Positions 33,522 to 42,478 of a stretch of 64,000 bases of DNA are shown one piece after another; the stretch's first letter is position 1; each line of letters begins with the position of its first letter. This DNA is from Mycetocola zhadangensis (GTDB taxonomy: Bacteria; Actinomycetota; Actinomycetes; Actinomycetales; Microbacteriaceae). The notes under the pieces were generated by a model. That model did not search any database, was not told the DNA's origin, and worked only from the letters and a program-made list of their open reading frames with translations. Both the position numbers and the translations under genes were made by a program. The stretch is from positions 248,001-312,000 of the forward strand of contig NZ_RCWJ01000004.1 in assembly GCF_003668565.1 (NCBI RefSeq), written 5' to 3'.

Positions 33522-34567
33522 CGCCGCTGCGTGGCATCCTGAACCTCACCGACAAGCTCTTCGATGATGTCCTCGAGGAAGAGCACTCCGGTGGTGTCGC
33601 CCTCACGGTTGAACGCGCGGGCCAGGTGGGCGCCGGACCGCCGCATGATGGCGAGGGCGTCTTCCAGGTCGGTGTCTTCGAAGATCGAGACGAGCTGCCG
33701 GATCCGTTTCGCCGGAACGGGCTGATCGGAGTCACCGTCGTCTTCACCTGAATCCAGGCGGAGCACGTCCTTGAGATGCAGGTAGCCGGATGGCAGTCCC
33801 TGCTCATCAACAACGACATATCGCGAGAACCCGTGTTTGGCCACGGCGCGTTCGACGTCGGTCGGCGTGGTGTTCGGCGGCAGTGTGAGCAGGCTCTCGA
33901 GCGGGAGCGCAACGTCGATCACCTTTTTGTTGGTGAACTCGAACGCGGCGAGGAGAGCGCCTGTCGAGTCGAGCAACAGGCCCTCACGGGTGGACTGGTC
34001 GACGATGTTCGCGACCTCGTCGAGTGTGAATGTGGAGGTTGCTTCGTCCTTCGGCTCGACCCGGAACAGCCTGAGCACACCGTTGGCCGCTGCGTTGAGC
34101 ACCCAGATCACCGGCTTGAACACGCGGCCGACGAAAACGAGCGGAGGCGCGAGCAGCAGCACGGCCCGGTCAGGCACCGAGAACGAAATGTTCTTCGGTA
34201 CCATCTCGCCGAAAACAACGTGCAGGTACGACACGAGCAGCAGGGTGACGATGAAGCCGACGGTTCCGACGGCTTCCTCCGGCAGGCCGGTCAGCCCCAG
34301 CGGGATCTCGAGCAGGTGGTGGATGGCCGGTTCTGACACGTTCAGGATGAGCAGTGAGCAGACGGTGATGCCGAGCTGGCTTGTCGCCAGCATGAGCGTG
34401 GCGTGTTCCATCGCCCAGAGTGCGGTGATGGCGCTGCGTTTACCCTGTTCGGCGAGCGGTTCGATCTGCGACCGCTTGGCCGAGATGACGGCGAACTCGG
34501 CGCCGACGAAGAAGGCGTTGCCGATGAGCAGGACGACAAGCCAGGCGATTCCGGCCCAGTCACTCAT
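33518..34567 (-). CDS. CNNM/CorC (hemolysin) family membrane protein, second of pair
   Basis: 349 residues. A DUF21/CNNM transmembrane domain (about 1-170, three to four helices, with SQLGITVCSLLILNVSEPAI and HVVFGEMVPKNIS) is followed by a CBS pair (about 200-349). It lacks the C-terminal CorC_HlyC domain present in its neighbour. Characterised relatives transport or export Mg2+. It overlaps the preceding paralogue by 8 bp, so the two may work as a heteromer. Confidence 0.9.
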   Translation of the reverse strand: MSDWAGIAWLVVLLIGNAFFVGAEFAVISAKRSQIEPLAEQGKRSAITALWAMEHATLMLATSQLGITVCSLLILNVSEPAIHHLLEIPLGLTGLPEEAVGTVGFIVTLLLVSYLHVVFGEMVPKNISFSVPDRAVLLLAPPLVFVGRVFKPVIWVLNAAANGVLRLFRVEPKDEATSTFTLDEVANIVDQSTREGLLLDSTGALLAAFEFTNKKVIDVALPLESLLTLPPNTTPTDVERAVAKHGFSRYVVVDEQGLPSGYLHLKDVLRLDSGEDDGDSDQPVPAKRIRQLVSIFEDTDLEDALAIMRRSGAHLARAFNREGDTTGVLFLEDIIEELVGEVQDATQRR

Positions 34568-35876
34568 TTTCGGCTTCTTCCTTCACGGGGTTGGGGGTGT
34601 AACGGATGCGATCGATACGGCGGCCGTCGAGGCGTTCGACGCGCAGGGTTCCCGAGTCGATCGAGACGGTGTCGCCGATCACCGGCAGCTTGCCCAGTTC
34701 GCTCATCACGAAACCGGCCACTGTCTCGTACGGGCCGTCTTCGGGAACAGTGATGGCAGTGCGCTCGAGCAGTTCGTCTGGGCGGAGGTCACCTGGGAAG
34801 GCGATGGAGTCGAGGGTGCGGACGACACCGGCGCGAGTGCGGTCGTGTTCGTCGGCAACTTCACCGACGAGTTCCTCAACGAGGTCCTCGAGGGTCGCGA
34901 TGCCTGCGGTTCCGCCGTACTCATCAACGACGACGGCCATCTGGAATCCGCGACCGCGGAGTTCACCAAGCAGGGCGTCGAGTCGCATGGTTTCAGGCAC
35001 CCGGACGATGTCCGACTGCAGCGCTGAGACCGGAACGTCGGCACGCTTGACACGGGGAACGGCGATGGCCTGCTTGACGTGGACGAGACCGACGACGTCG
35101 TCCGCGTCTTCGTCGATCACCGGGAAGCGGGAGTATCCGGTGGTGCGGGCGAGTTCGACGACGAGCTGCGCCGAGTCTCCCCTGTGAACAGCTTCGACCC
35201 GAGGGCGCGGTGTCATCACGTCTGCCGCCGTGTGGCTGGCGAAGAGCAGTGTGCGGTTGAGCAGAGTGGCCGTGTCGGTCTCGAGGGTTCCTGCCCCGGC
35301 GCTGCGGCGCACGAGGCTCGAGAGTTCCTCGGCGGTGCGTGCGCCTGACAGTTCCTCCTTCGGCTCGATGCCGATCGCGCGGAGAATGCCGTTCGCGCTT
35401 CCGTTGAGCATCACGACCGCCGGTTTGAAGACCGTTGTGAACAGTGTCTGGAACGGGACGACGAGCTTCGCCGTGTGAACGGGAAGCGCGAGCGCGAAGT
35501 TCTTCGGAACGAGTTCACCGATGATCATCGACAGCAGGGTGGCGATGATGATTGCCGCCGTTGTGGCGATCGGCACGACGGTGATCTCGGGAAAACCAAT
35601 CGCGAGCATCGGCTGCGTGAGCAGGCTGGTGATCGCCGGCTCCATCGTGTATCCGGTGAGCAGTGTGGTCAGCGTGATGCCGAGCTGGGCGCTCGACAGG
35701 TGCGTCGACGTGATTCGCAGGGCGGCGATCGTCATGCCAAGCCGGGACTCACCCTTCGCCTGGCGTGCCTCGAGTTCGGAGCGGTCGAGGTTCACGAGAG
35801 CGAACTCGCTTGCGACGAAGAGTCCGGTGCCGACGGTCAGCAGAAGGCCGACGCTGAGCATGATCCACTCAAACAC
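34560..35876 (-). CDS. CNNM/CorC (hemolysin) family protein with CorC_HlyC domain
   Basis: 438 residues, GTG start with GGGAGG at good spacing. CNNM domain (1-190, SSAQLGITLTTLLTGYTMEPAI, GELVPKNFALALP), CBS pair (about 205-330, DVMTPRPRVEAVHRGD) and a C-terminal CorC_HlyC domain (about 345-425). A probable Mg2+ efflux or cobalt-resistance protein. It is the first gene of a two-gene operon with the paralogue at 33518. Confidence 0.92.
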   Translation of the reverse strand: MFEWIMLSVGLLLTVGTGLFVASEFALVNLDRSELEARQAKGESRLGMTIAALRITSTHLSSAQLGITLTTLLTGYTMEPAITSLLTQPMLAIGFPEITVVPIATTAAIIIATLLSMIIGELVPKNFALALPVHTAKLVVPFQTLFTTVFKPAVVMLNGSANGILRAIGIEPKEELSGARTAEELSSLVRRSAGAGTLETDTATLLNRTLLFASHTAADVMTPRPRVEAVHRGDSAQLVVELARTTGYSRFPVIDEDADDVVGLVHVKQAIAVPRVKRADVPVSALQSDIVRVPETMRLDALLGELRGRGFQMAVVVDEYGGTAGIATLEDLVEELVGEVADEHDRTRAGVVRTLDSIAFPGDLRPDELLERTAITVPEDGPYETVAGFVMSELGKLPVIGDTVSIDSGTLRVERLDGRRIDRIRYTPNPVKEEAENE

Positions 35877-35956
35877 TGGTCACCTCCCGTCGGGGGGAAA
35901 CAACTTGGTGAGCGGCGGGCGAATCAGCAGGAGGGGGGTCGTCCATTGTGTCAGCA

Positions 35957-35985
35957 AGTATACGCAGCGTTCACCTGAGTGTCCG
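35957..35985 (-). promoter_or_regulatory. Probable promoter of the CNNM pair
   Basis: CGGACA (35980-35985), 17-nt spacer and TATACT (35957-35962) on the minus strand, about 80 nt above the GTG. The leader contains a strong GGGAGG ribosome site. Confidence 0.55.
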
Positions 35986-36003
35986 CCGTATCGCCCGCAC
36001 GCA

Positions 36004-37443
36004 TCACCAGGAAACGGGGAGCGCTTTGCCCTCGTCGTAACCCGCGGCGGACTGGAGGCCGACGCGTGCACGGTCGCGGAATTCAGCGAGGTCGGATGCT
36101 CCGGCATAGGTGAACGAGGAACGCACGCCTGATGTGATCATGTCGAGCAGGTCTTCAACGCTCGGGCGGCCCGGATCGAGGTAGATCTTCGACGACGAGA
36201 TGCCCTCGGCGAACAACGTCTTGCGAGCCAGTTCGTATGGGTCGAGTCGGCCGAACCGCTCCTGCACGGCCTTGGTTGAGGCCATTCCCCAGCTTTCCTT
36301 GAAGAGCCGCCCCGTGGCATCCGACTTCAAAGTTCCTGGCGCTTCGATCGTGCCTGCGAACCAGGATCCGATCATGACGCTCGACGCACCAGCGGCGAGG
36401 GCGAGGGCGACGTCGCGCGGGTAACGCACGCCGCCGTCGGCCCAGACGTGAACGCCGAGGTCGCGCGCGGCCTCCGAGGTCTCAAGTACGGCCGAAAACT
36501 GTGGTCGTCCGACCGCGGTCATCATGCGAGTGGTGCACATGGCGCCGGGTCCGACGCCGACCTTGAGAATGTCTGCACCGGCCGAGACCAGGTCGGCCAC
36601 ACCGGTTGGTGTGACGATGTTGCCCGCGACGAGCGGGATCTTCAGGCCGAGGCTCTTCACTGTTGCAAGGGCGGTGAGCATCCCCTCCTGGTGACCATGG
36701 GCGGTGTCGAGGACCAGCACGTCGACGCCGGCCGCCGCGAGCGCGCGTGCCTTCGCGGCGACGTCACCGTTGATGCCGATGGCCGCCGCGACGCTGAGTC
36801 GGCCAGCAGCGTCGACCGCCGGGCGGTACAGCGTTGCCCGAAGCCCGCTCGTACGCGACAGCGTTCCGACCAGGACGCCGTGCCGAAGAACCGGCGCGAA
36901 ATCCAGGTCAGCTGCGACGAGCAGGTCGAACGCGCTTCTGGCTGTCGTGACGTCTTCGGCGTCGATCGAGGTGAGCTGGCCGTGCAGCAGATCGCCCAGC
37001 CTTGCGTCGGGCGGGGTGCTGCCGAGAACTGTGGCCGGGAGACAGCCGAGGTACTCCCCCGACCCCGACCGCACAACTATCCCGTGCCCGGTCAGCGCTG
37101 GAGTGAGGGTGAGCGCGTCGGCGACCGTTGCATCAGCGGCGAGTTCAAGCGGGGTGTCGTACTCGACCGGCTGGTCCTTGACCCAGCGAATCGCCGCATC
37201 GAGTTCCTGCAACGGCATGTCCTGCGGCAACACGCCGAGCCCGCCCCGCCTGGCAAGCGTCGCCGCAAGCCTCGGCCCTGTCACCGAGTTCATATTCGCT
37301 GACACCAGAGGGATCTGCGCTGGAGTGCCGTCTTTCGGAGCGAGCGACACGTCGAGCCTCGACGTCACCTCCGATCGTGAGGGGACGAGGAAGACGTCCG
37401 AGTAAGTGAGATCAAACGCTGGTTCCGAACCATAGAACTCCAT
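36004..37443 (-). CDS. guaB1: GuaB1-family protein (IMPDH/GMP reductase family)
   Basis: About 479 residues. An IMPDH-type barrel holds VDVLVLDTAHGHQ, the active-site loop VGVGPGAMCTTRMMT with the catalytic Cys, and DGGVRYPRDVALALAAGASSVMIGS, with a CBS pair inserted at about 95-205. In mycobacteria this clade acts as a GMP reductase in purine recycling rather than as IMPDH. The ATG at 37443 follows TAGCGT with a 7-nt spacer; an in-frame ATG at 37461 would overlap that hexamer. Confidence 0.88.
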   Translation of the reverse strand: MEFYGSEPAFDLTYSDVFLVPSRSEVTSRLDVSLAPKDGTPAQIPLVSANMNSVTGPRLAATLARRGGLGVLPQDMPLQELDAAIRWVKDQPVEYDTPLELAADATVADALTLTPALTGHGIVVRSGSGEYLGCLPATVLGSTPPDARLGDLLHGQLTSIDAEDVTTARSAFDLLVAADLDFAPVLRHGVLVGTLSRTSGLRATLYRPAVDAAGRLSVAAAIGINGDVAAKARALAAAGVDVLVLDTAHGHQEGMLTALATVKSLGLKIPLVAGNIVTPTGVADLVSAGADILKVGVGPGAMCTTRMMTAVGRPQFSAVLETSEAARDLGVHVWADGGVRYPRDVALALAAGASSVMIGSWFAGTIEAPGTLKSDATGRLFKESWGMASTKAVQERFGRLDPYELARKTLFAEGISSSKIYLDPGRPSVEDLLDMITSGVRSSFTYAGASDLAEFRDRARVGLQSAAGYDEGKALPVSW

Positions 37444-37450
37444 GTGCACC

Positions 37451-37456
37451 ACGCTA
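37451..37456 (-). promoter_or_regulatory. -10 hexamer TAGCGT of guaB1
   Basis: It ends 7 nt before the ATG at 37443, within the 136-bp divergent gap with kgd. Confidence 0.5.
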
Positions 37457-37579
37457 CTCATACCGCTCTCGGGCCGCAGCCTTCCTCTAAAGGGATTAGG
37501 CTTGATAACTGGATCTGGCAGCGCTTCCCACGGATGTCGCTGCTGTGCTCAATTCAATGGAGAGAGTGGTGGTCTGGCG

Positions 37580-40500
37580 GTGTCAAGCCAGTTGACCGGT
37601 GTGGGAACTGACGACGGTTCGTCGGGAGAATTTGGAGCGAACGAGTGGCTTGTCGACGAGATGTACGAACAGTACGTCGCCGACAAGAACTCTGTGGATC
37701 AGTCCTGGTGGCCGATCCTCGAGAACTACTCGCCCGTGAAGGGTGACGCGGCGACGCGAACGGCTCCTCCGGCGCACCCGCTAACCGCGCCGATTCCGGT
37801 GATCGGTTCGCAGCCGGCCGCGAAGACGACGTCGGTGCAGCCCAAGGCAGCACCGATCCCCGCAGACGCCCCGCGGACCGAGCCGGCGAAGCCGAAGGCT
37901 CCCGCTGTGACGGATGCTGTCGCTGAAGAACCGCAGGACACGGTCCAGCCGCTGCGTGGCATGGCCAAGTCGCTCGCGACAAACATGGACGTCAGCCTCA
38001 CCGTTCCGACCGCGACGAGCGTTCGGACGATCCCGGCGAAGCTGATGATCGACAACCGCATCGTCATCAACAACCACCTCAAGCGCGCCCGCGGCGGCAA
38101 GGTGAGCTTCACCCACCTCATCGGCTGGGCACTCATCCAGGCGCTCAAGGACTTCCCCAGCCAAAACGTCTTCTACGACGTCGTCGACGGCAAGCCGAGC
38201 GTTGTGGCCCCCGCGCACGTTGGGCTCGGTATCGCCATCGACATCCCCAAGCCCGACGGCAGCCGCGCGCTGCTCGTTCCAGCCATCAAGAAGGCAGACA
38301 CCCTGACCTTCAGCGAGTACCTCGCGGCGTACGAAGACCTCGTCTCCCGCGCCCGCAAGAACAAGCTCACCGCCGATGACTTCAAGGGTGCGTCAGTTTC
38401 GCTGACCAACCCGGGTGGAATCGGCACCGAGCACTCGGTGCCCCGCCTCATGAAGGGCCAGGGCTGCATCATCGGCGCGGGTGCCCTCGACTACCCGGCC
38501 GAGTTCCAGGGAGCGAGCGAGCACACCCTCGTCGAGCTCGCCATCGGCAAGACGATCACGCTGACCTCCACCTACGACCACCGTGTCATCCAGGGTGCAG
38601 GATCCGGCGAGTTCCTCAAGAAGGTCCACGAGCTGCTCACCGGCCAGAAGTCGTTCTACCAGGACATCTTCGCGGCCCTGCGCATCCCGTACGACCCCGT
38701 GCACTGGGCGCCGGACATCTCCGTCGACCTGAGCGACACCGTCAACAAGACGGCGCGTGTGCAGGAGCTCATCAACTCGTTCCGTGTTCGCGGTCACCTG
38801 ATGGCAGACGTCGACCCGCTCGAGTACGTGCAACGATCACACCCCGACCTCGACATCCTCAACCACGGCCTGACCTTCTGGGACCTCGACCGCGAGTTCG
38901 TCACCGGAGGATTCGGTGAGAAGCGCCAGTCCAAGCTCCGCGACATCCTCGGTCTGCTTCGTGACTCGTACTGCCGCACCATCGGCCTCGAGTACATGCA
39001 CATCCAGGACCCTGCCCAGCGCAAGTGGATCCAGGAAAAGGTTGAACGCCCGTACGCCAAGCCAACCCACGATGAGCAGATGCGCATCCTCGGCAAGCTC
39101 AACGAGGCAGAAGCGTTTGAGACCTTCCTGCAGACCAAGTACGTCGGCCAGAAGCGCTTCAGCCTCGAGGGCGGCGAGTCAACCATCGCTCTCCTCGACG
39201 CGATGCTCCAGGGCGCGGCAGAAGCCGGCCTCGATGGAGCCGCGATCGGAATGGCACACCGCGGCCGTCTGAACGTGCTCACCAACATCGCAGGCAAGAC
39301 GTACGGCCAGGTGTTCCAGGAGTTCGAGGGCACCTCGAAGAAGGCGTCCGGCTCAGGTGACGTCAAGTACCACCTTGGAACCGAGGGCACCTTCCGTGCG
39401 GCTGACGGCACCGAGCTGCCTGTCTACCTCGCGGCGAACCCTTCGCACCTCGAAGCCGTCGACGGCGTCCTCGAGGGCATCGTCCGCGCCAAGCAGGACC
39501 GCCAGCCCATCGGCTCGTTCTCGACACTGCCGATCCTCGTCCACGGTGACGCGGCCATGGCCGGTCAGGGCATTGTGCTTGAAACCATGCAGCTCTCCCA
39601 GCTGCGCGGTTACCGCACCGGTGGAACCATCCACGTCGTAGTCAACAACCAGGTCGGTTTCACAACACCTCCGGGTGAGGGCCGTTCGTCGGTCTACTCG
39701 ACCGACGTCGCCAAGACCATCCAGGCCCCGATCTGGCACGTCAACGGGGACGACCCCGAAAGCGTCGTCCGGGTTGCACAGCTGGCTCTTGACTACCGCC
39801 AGGAGTTCAACAAGGACGTCGTCATCGACCTCATCTGTTACCGCCGTCGCGGTCACAACGAGGGCGACGACCCGTCGATGACGCAGCCGCTGATGTACAA
39901 CCTCATCGAGCAGAAGCGCAGCGTGCGCAAGCTGTACACCGAGGCACTTGTCGGCCGCGGCGACATCACCGAAGACGAGTACGAGGCATCGCACCGCGAC
40001 TTCCAGGACCGCCTCGAGCGCGCGTTCATGGAGACGCACGCCGCCCAGACAGCTTCGACACCGATCATCGTCGATGACATCGACCAGGACGGTTACTCAG
40101 GTGAGCCAGAGACGACCGGTGTTCCCGAGGCCGTCGTTCAGCTCATCGGTGACGCGTTCAACAACAAACCGGCCGGCTTCACCGTGCACCCGAAGCTGCA
40201 GCAGTTGCTGCAGAAGCGCCTGGACATGAGCCGCAACGGCAACATCGACTGGGCGTTCGGCGAGCTCCTCGCGCTGGGTTCGCTCCTCGTCGAGGGCACG
40301 CCGGTGCGCATGAGCGGGCAGGACACTCGCCGGGGCACTTTCGTGCAGCGGCACGCTGTGCTCCACGACCGTGTCAACGGTCAGGAATGGCTGCCGCTCG
40401 CGAACCTCGCAGACAACCAGGCCCGGTTCTGGATCTACGATTCCCTGCTCTCGGAGTACGCGGTCCTCGGTTTCGAGTACGGCTACTCGGTCGAGCGTCC

Positions 40501-41266
40501 TGACGCTCTCGTGCTCTGGGAAGCACAGTTCGGCGACTTCGCCAACGGTGGTCAGACCATCATCGACGAGTTCATTTCGAGCGCCGAGCAGAAGTGGGGA
40601 CAGCGCTCAAGCGTTGTCATGCTGCTGCCGCACGGTTACGAAGGCCAGGGCCCCGACCACTCGTCAGCGAGGATCGAGCGGTACCTCCAGCTGTGTGCAG
40701 AGAACAACATGACAGTTGCTCGCCCGTCGACCCCGGCGTCGTACTTCCACCTGCTTCGCCGCCAGGCGTACGCACGGCCTCGTCGTCCGCTCGTCGTCTT
40801 CACACCGAAAGCCATGCTCCGCCTCCGCGGCGCATCGTCGAGTGTTGAGGAATTCACGAGCGGCAAGTTCGAGCCAGTGATCGACGACGCGCGGATCACC
40901 GACAAGGCAGCCGTGAAGCGAGTGCTTCTGCACTCGGGCAAGATTCACTGGGACCTCGTCTCCGAACTGGCCAAGCAGCCGAACGACGCCATCGCCCTCG
41001 TACGCGTTGAGCAGTTCTACCCGCTCCCCCGGGTCGAACTCGACGGAACCATCGCCCAGTACCCGAACGCCGAACTGGTGTGGGTGCAGGACGAGCCTGA
41101 AAACCAGGGCGCGTGGCCGTTCATCGCTCTCGAGGCAGCGAAGCACGTGAAGGACCGGTCCATCCGTGTCGTTTCACGCGCGGCATCAGCGTCGCCGGCG
41201 ACCGGCTCGGCGAAGCGCCATGCTGCCGAGCAGGCTGACCTGCTCTCGCGGGCGCTCACCCTGTAA
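37580..41266 (+). CDS. kgd: Multifunctional 2-oxoglutarate decarboxylase/dehydrogenase E1-E2 (Kgd)
   Basis: About 1228 residues. The N-terminal segment (SGEFGANEWLVDEMYEQYVADKNSVDQSWW) is the usual Kgd start. A linker rich in Ala and Pro, an E2-type acyltransferase domain without a lipoyl domain (catalytic YDHRVIQGAGSGEFL) and the ThDP-dependent E1 follow (GMAHRGRLNVL, VHGDAAMAGQG). It feeds the TCA cycle from 2-oxoglutarate and is a target of the GarA/OdhI switch in relatives. The GTG at 37580 is preferred because it gives the family N-terminus; no good ribosome site is seen. Confidence 0.95.
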   Translation: MSSQLTGVGTDDGSSGEFGANEWLVDEMYEQYVADKNSVDQSWWPILENYSPVKGDAATRTAPPAHPLTAPIPVIGSQPAAKTTSVQPKAAPIPADAPRTEPAKPKAPAVTDAVAEEPQDTVQPLRGMAKSLATNMDVSLTVPTATSVRTIPAKLMIDNRIVINNHLKRARGGKVSFTHLIGWALIQALKDFPSQNVFYDVVDGKPSVVAPAHVGLGIAIDIPKPDGSRALLVPAIKKADTLTFSEYLAAYEDLVSRARKNKLTADDFKGASVSLTNPGGIGTEHSVPRLMKGQGCIIGAGALDYPAEFQGASEHTLVELAIGKTITLTSTYDHRVIQGAGSGEFLKKVHELLTGQKSFYQDIFAALRIPYDPVHWAPDISVDLSDTVNKTARVQELINSFRVRGHLMADVDPLEYVQRSHPDLDILNHGLTFWDLDREFVTGGFGEKRQSKLRDILGLLRDSYCRTIGLEYMHIQDPAQRKWIQEKVERPYAKPTHDEQMRILGKLNEAEAFETFLQTKYVGQKRFSLEGGESTIALLDAMLQGAAEAGLDGAAIGMAHRGRLNVLTNIAGKTYGQVFQEFEGTSKKASGSGDVKYHLGTEGTFRAADGTELPVYLAANPSHLEAVDGVLEGIVRAKQDRQPIGSFSTLPILVHGDAAMAGQGIVLETMQLSQLRGYRTGGTIHVVVNNQVGFTTPPGEGRSSVYSTDVAKTIQAPIWHVNGDDPESVVRVAQLALDYRQEFNKDVVIDLICYRRRGHNEGDDPSMTQPLMYNLIEQKRSVRKLYTEALVGRGDITEDEYEASHRDFQDRLERAFMETHAAQTASTPIIVDDIDQDGYSGEPETTGVPEAVVQLIGDAFNNKPAGFTVHPKLQQLLQKRLDMSRNGNIDWAFGELLALGSLLVEGTPVRMSGQDTRRGTFVQRHAVLHDRVNGQEWLPLANLADNQARFWIYDSLLSEYAVLGFEYGYSVERPDALVLWEAQFGDFANGGQTIIDEFISSAEQKWGQRSSVVMLLPHGYEGQGPDHSSARIERYLQLCAENNMTVARPSTPASYFHLLRRQAYARPRRPLVVFTPKAMLRLRGASSSVEEFTSGKFEPVIDDARITDKAAVKRVLLHSGKIHWDLVSELAKQPNDAIALVRVEQFYPLPRVELDGTIAQYPNAELVWVQDEPENQGAWPFIALEAAKHVKDRSIRVVSRAASASPATGSAKRHAAEQADLLSRALTL

Positions 41267-41283
41267 CCAGGTCCCACCAGCAC

Positions 41284-41315
41284 AACGGACGTCGGCTTCT
41301 GCCGGCGTCCGTTTT
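41284..41315 (+). terminator. Terminator of kgd
   Basis: A 13-bp stem with one G-T wobble (41284-41296 with 41301-41313), a TTCT loop and a TTTT run ending at 41315. Confidence 0.75.
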
Positions 41316-41382
41316 GCGTTGTCGGACGACTGCGCCTGGCGACGTCGGCTTCTGCCAGACTGGGACACAATCAAGGGGGGCC

Positions 41383-42417
41383 ATGTCGTCGACGCAACTT
41401 CGATCATCACAATCGTTCGCCACGTCCCGAACCGCGTCGGTGCTCGCGATCTCGGCCGCAACGGCGCTTCTTGTCTCTACTGTTGTATCGGCGACTCCCT
41501 GGCCGTCCGCATTGCTGATCCGCTCAGCGTTCGAAGCCGGAGCTCGCGCCACAGTCAAGGAAATGCTGCCGTACGTTCCCTCGTCGGGAATCTCCGAGGA
41601 ACTCGACGTGGAGATTCCTCTTCCCAGCGGCTCAAGCACTCTCGATGTCTTCACGCCATCGAACGCGACGGGCCCGCTGCCGACAGTCGTCTGGGTGCAC
41701 GGAGGCGCCTGGATCTCGGGCAGCAAGACCAACGTCGCGCCGTACCTCCGCATCCTCGCCTCACGCGGATACACGACCGTCGGTGTGAGCTACCCGATCG
41801 CGCCGGAGACCACCTACCCGACGGCGGTACACGACCTCAACGACACGCTGGCGTACATCACCGAGAACGCCGACGATCTGGGCGTCGATCCGACACGGAT
41901 CATCCTCGCCGGAGACTCGGCCGGCGCCCAATTGGCCAGTTCCCTCGCGACGGTGACGACCAACCCGGCATACGCGCACCTTCTTGGTGTCACCCCGTCG
42001 CTGTCTTCTGAGCAGCTGATCGGCACCATCCTGCACTGCGGCGTTTATGACCTCGACGCCATGGCCGACCTCAACGGCCTCACCGCGTGGGGGTTCAAGG
42101 TCGCACTCTGGGCATACACCGGCACCAAAGACTGGTCAGACACCTACGCGGGCACAACAATGTCGACCATGGATTTTGTGACAGACGGCTTCCCGCCGAC
42201 GTTCATCAGCGGAGGAAACGGCGACAGCCTGACCTGGATCCAGTCCGTTCCCATGAGCACCGCGCTCAAGAGCCAGGGTGTCGCCGTGACAGAGCTGTTC
42301 TGGCCTGCCTCCCACGAGCCGGCGCTTCCCCACGAATACCAGTTCCACCTCGACTTCGAGGAGGCGCGCAGCGCACTCGACGACACAGTGACGTTCCTCG
42401 ACCGCCTGACCCGCTGA
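41383..42417 (+). CDS. Exported or membrane-anchored alpha/beta hydrolase (BD-FAE/HSL-like esterase)
   Basis: About 344 residues. One hydrophobic helix at about 20-38 may be a signal anchor. The hydrolase domain has HGGAW, the nucleophile elbow GDSAGAQ, and a C-terminal ASHEP with a candidate catalytic His. The start at 41383 is fixed by GGGGGG just upstream. It probably hydrolyses carboxyl esters outside the cytosol or at the membrane. Confidence 0.85.
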   Translation: MSSTQLRSSQSFATSRTASVLAISAATALLVSTVVSATPWPSALLIRSAFEAGARATVKEMLPYVPSSGISEELDVEIPLPSGSSTLDVFTPSNATGPLPTVVWVHGGAWISGSKTNVAPYLRILASRGYTTVGVSYPIAPETTYPTAVHDLNDTLAYITENADDLGVDPTRIILAGDSAGAQLASSLATVTTNPAYAHLLGVTPSLSSEQLIGTILHCGVYDLDAMADLNGLTAWGFKVALWAYTGTKDWSDTYAGTTMSTMDFVTDGFPPTFISGGNGDSLTWIQSVPMSTALKSQGVAVTELFWPASHEPALPHEYQFHLDFEEARSALDDTVTFLDRLTR

Positions 42418-42466
42418 CTTCTCGCCGAATTCCACCTCCGACCGGGAGTTGTGACGGGCACCCCTC

Positions 42467-42472
42467 TACTCT
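42467..42472 (+). promoter_or_regulatory. -10 hexamer TACTCT of the CPA1 antiporter gene
   Basis: It ends 6 nt before the ATG at 42479. Confidence 0.5.
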
Positions 42473-42478
42473 GGGGAC

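Noticed and set aside
39353-40039. Long minus-strand open frames inside kgd, and similar frames opposite secA, guaB1 and metY
   Set aside because: Shadow frames caused by high third-position GC; no ribosome sites or family motifs.
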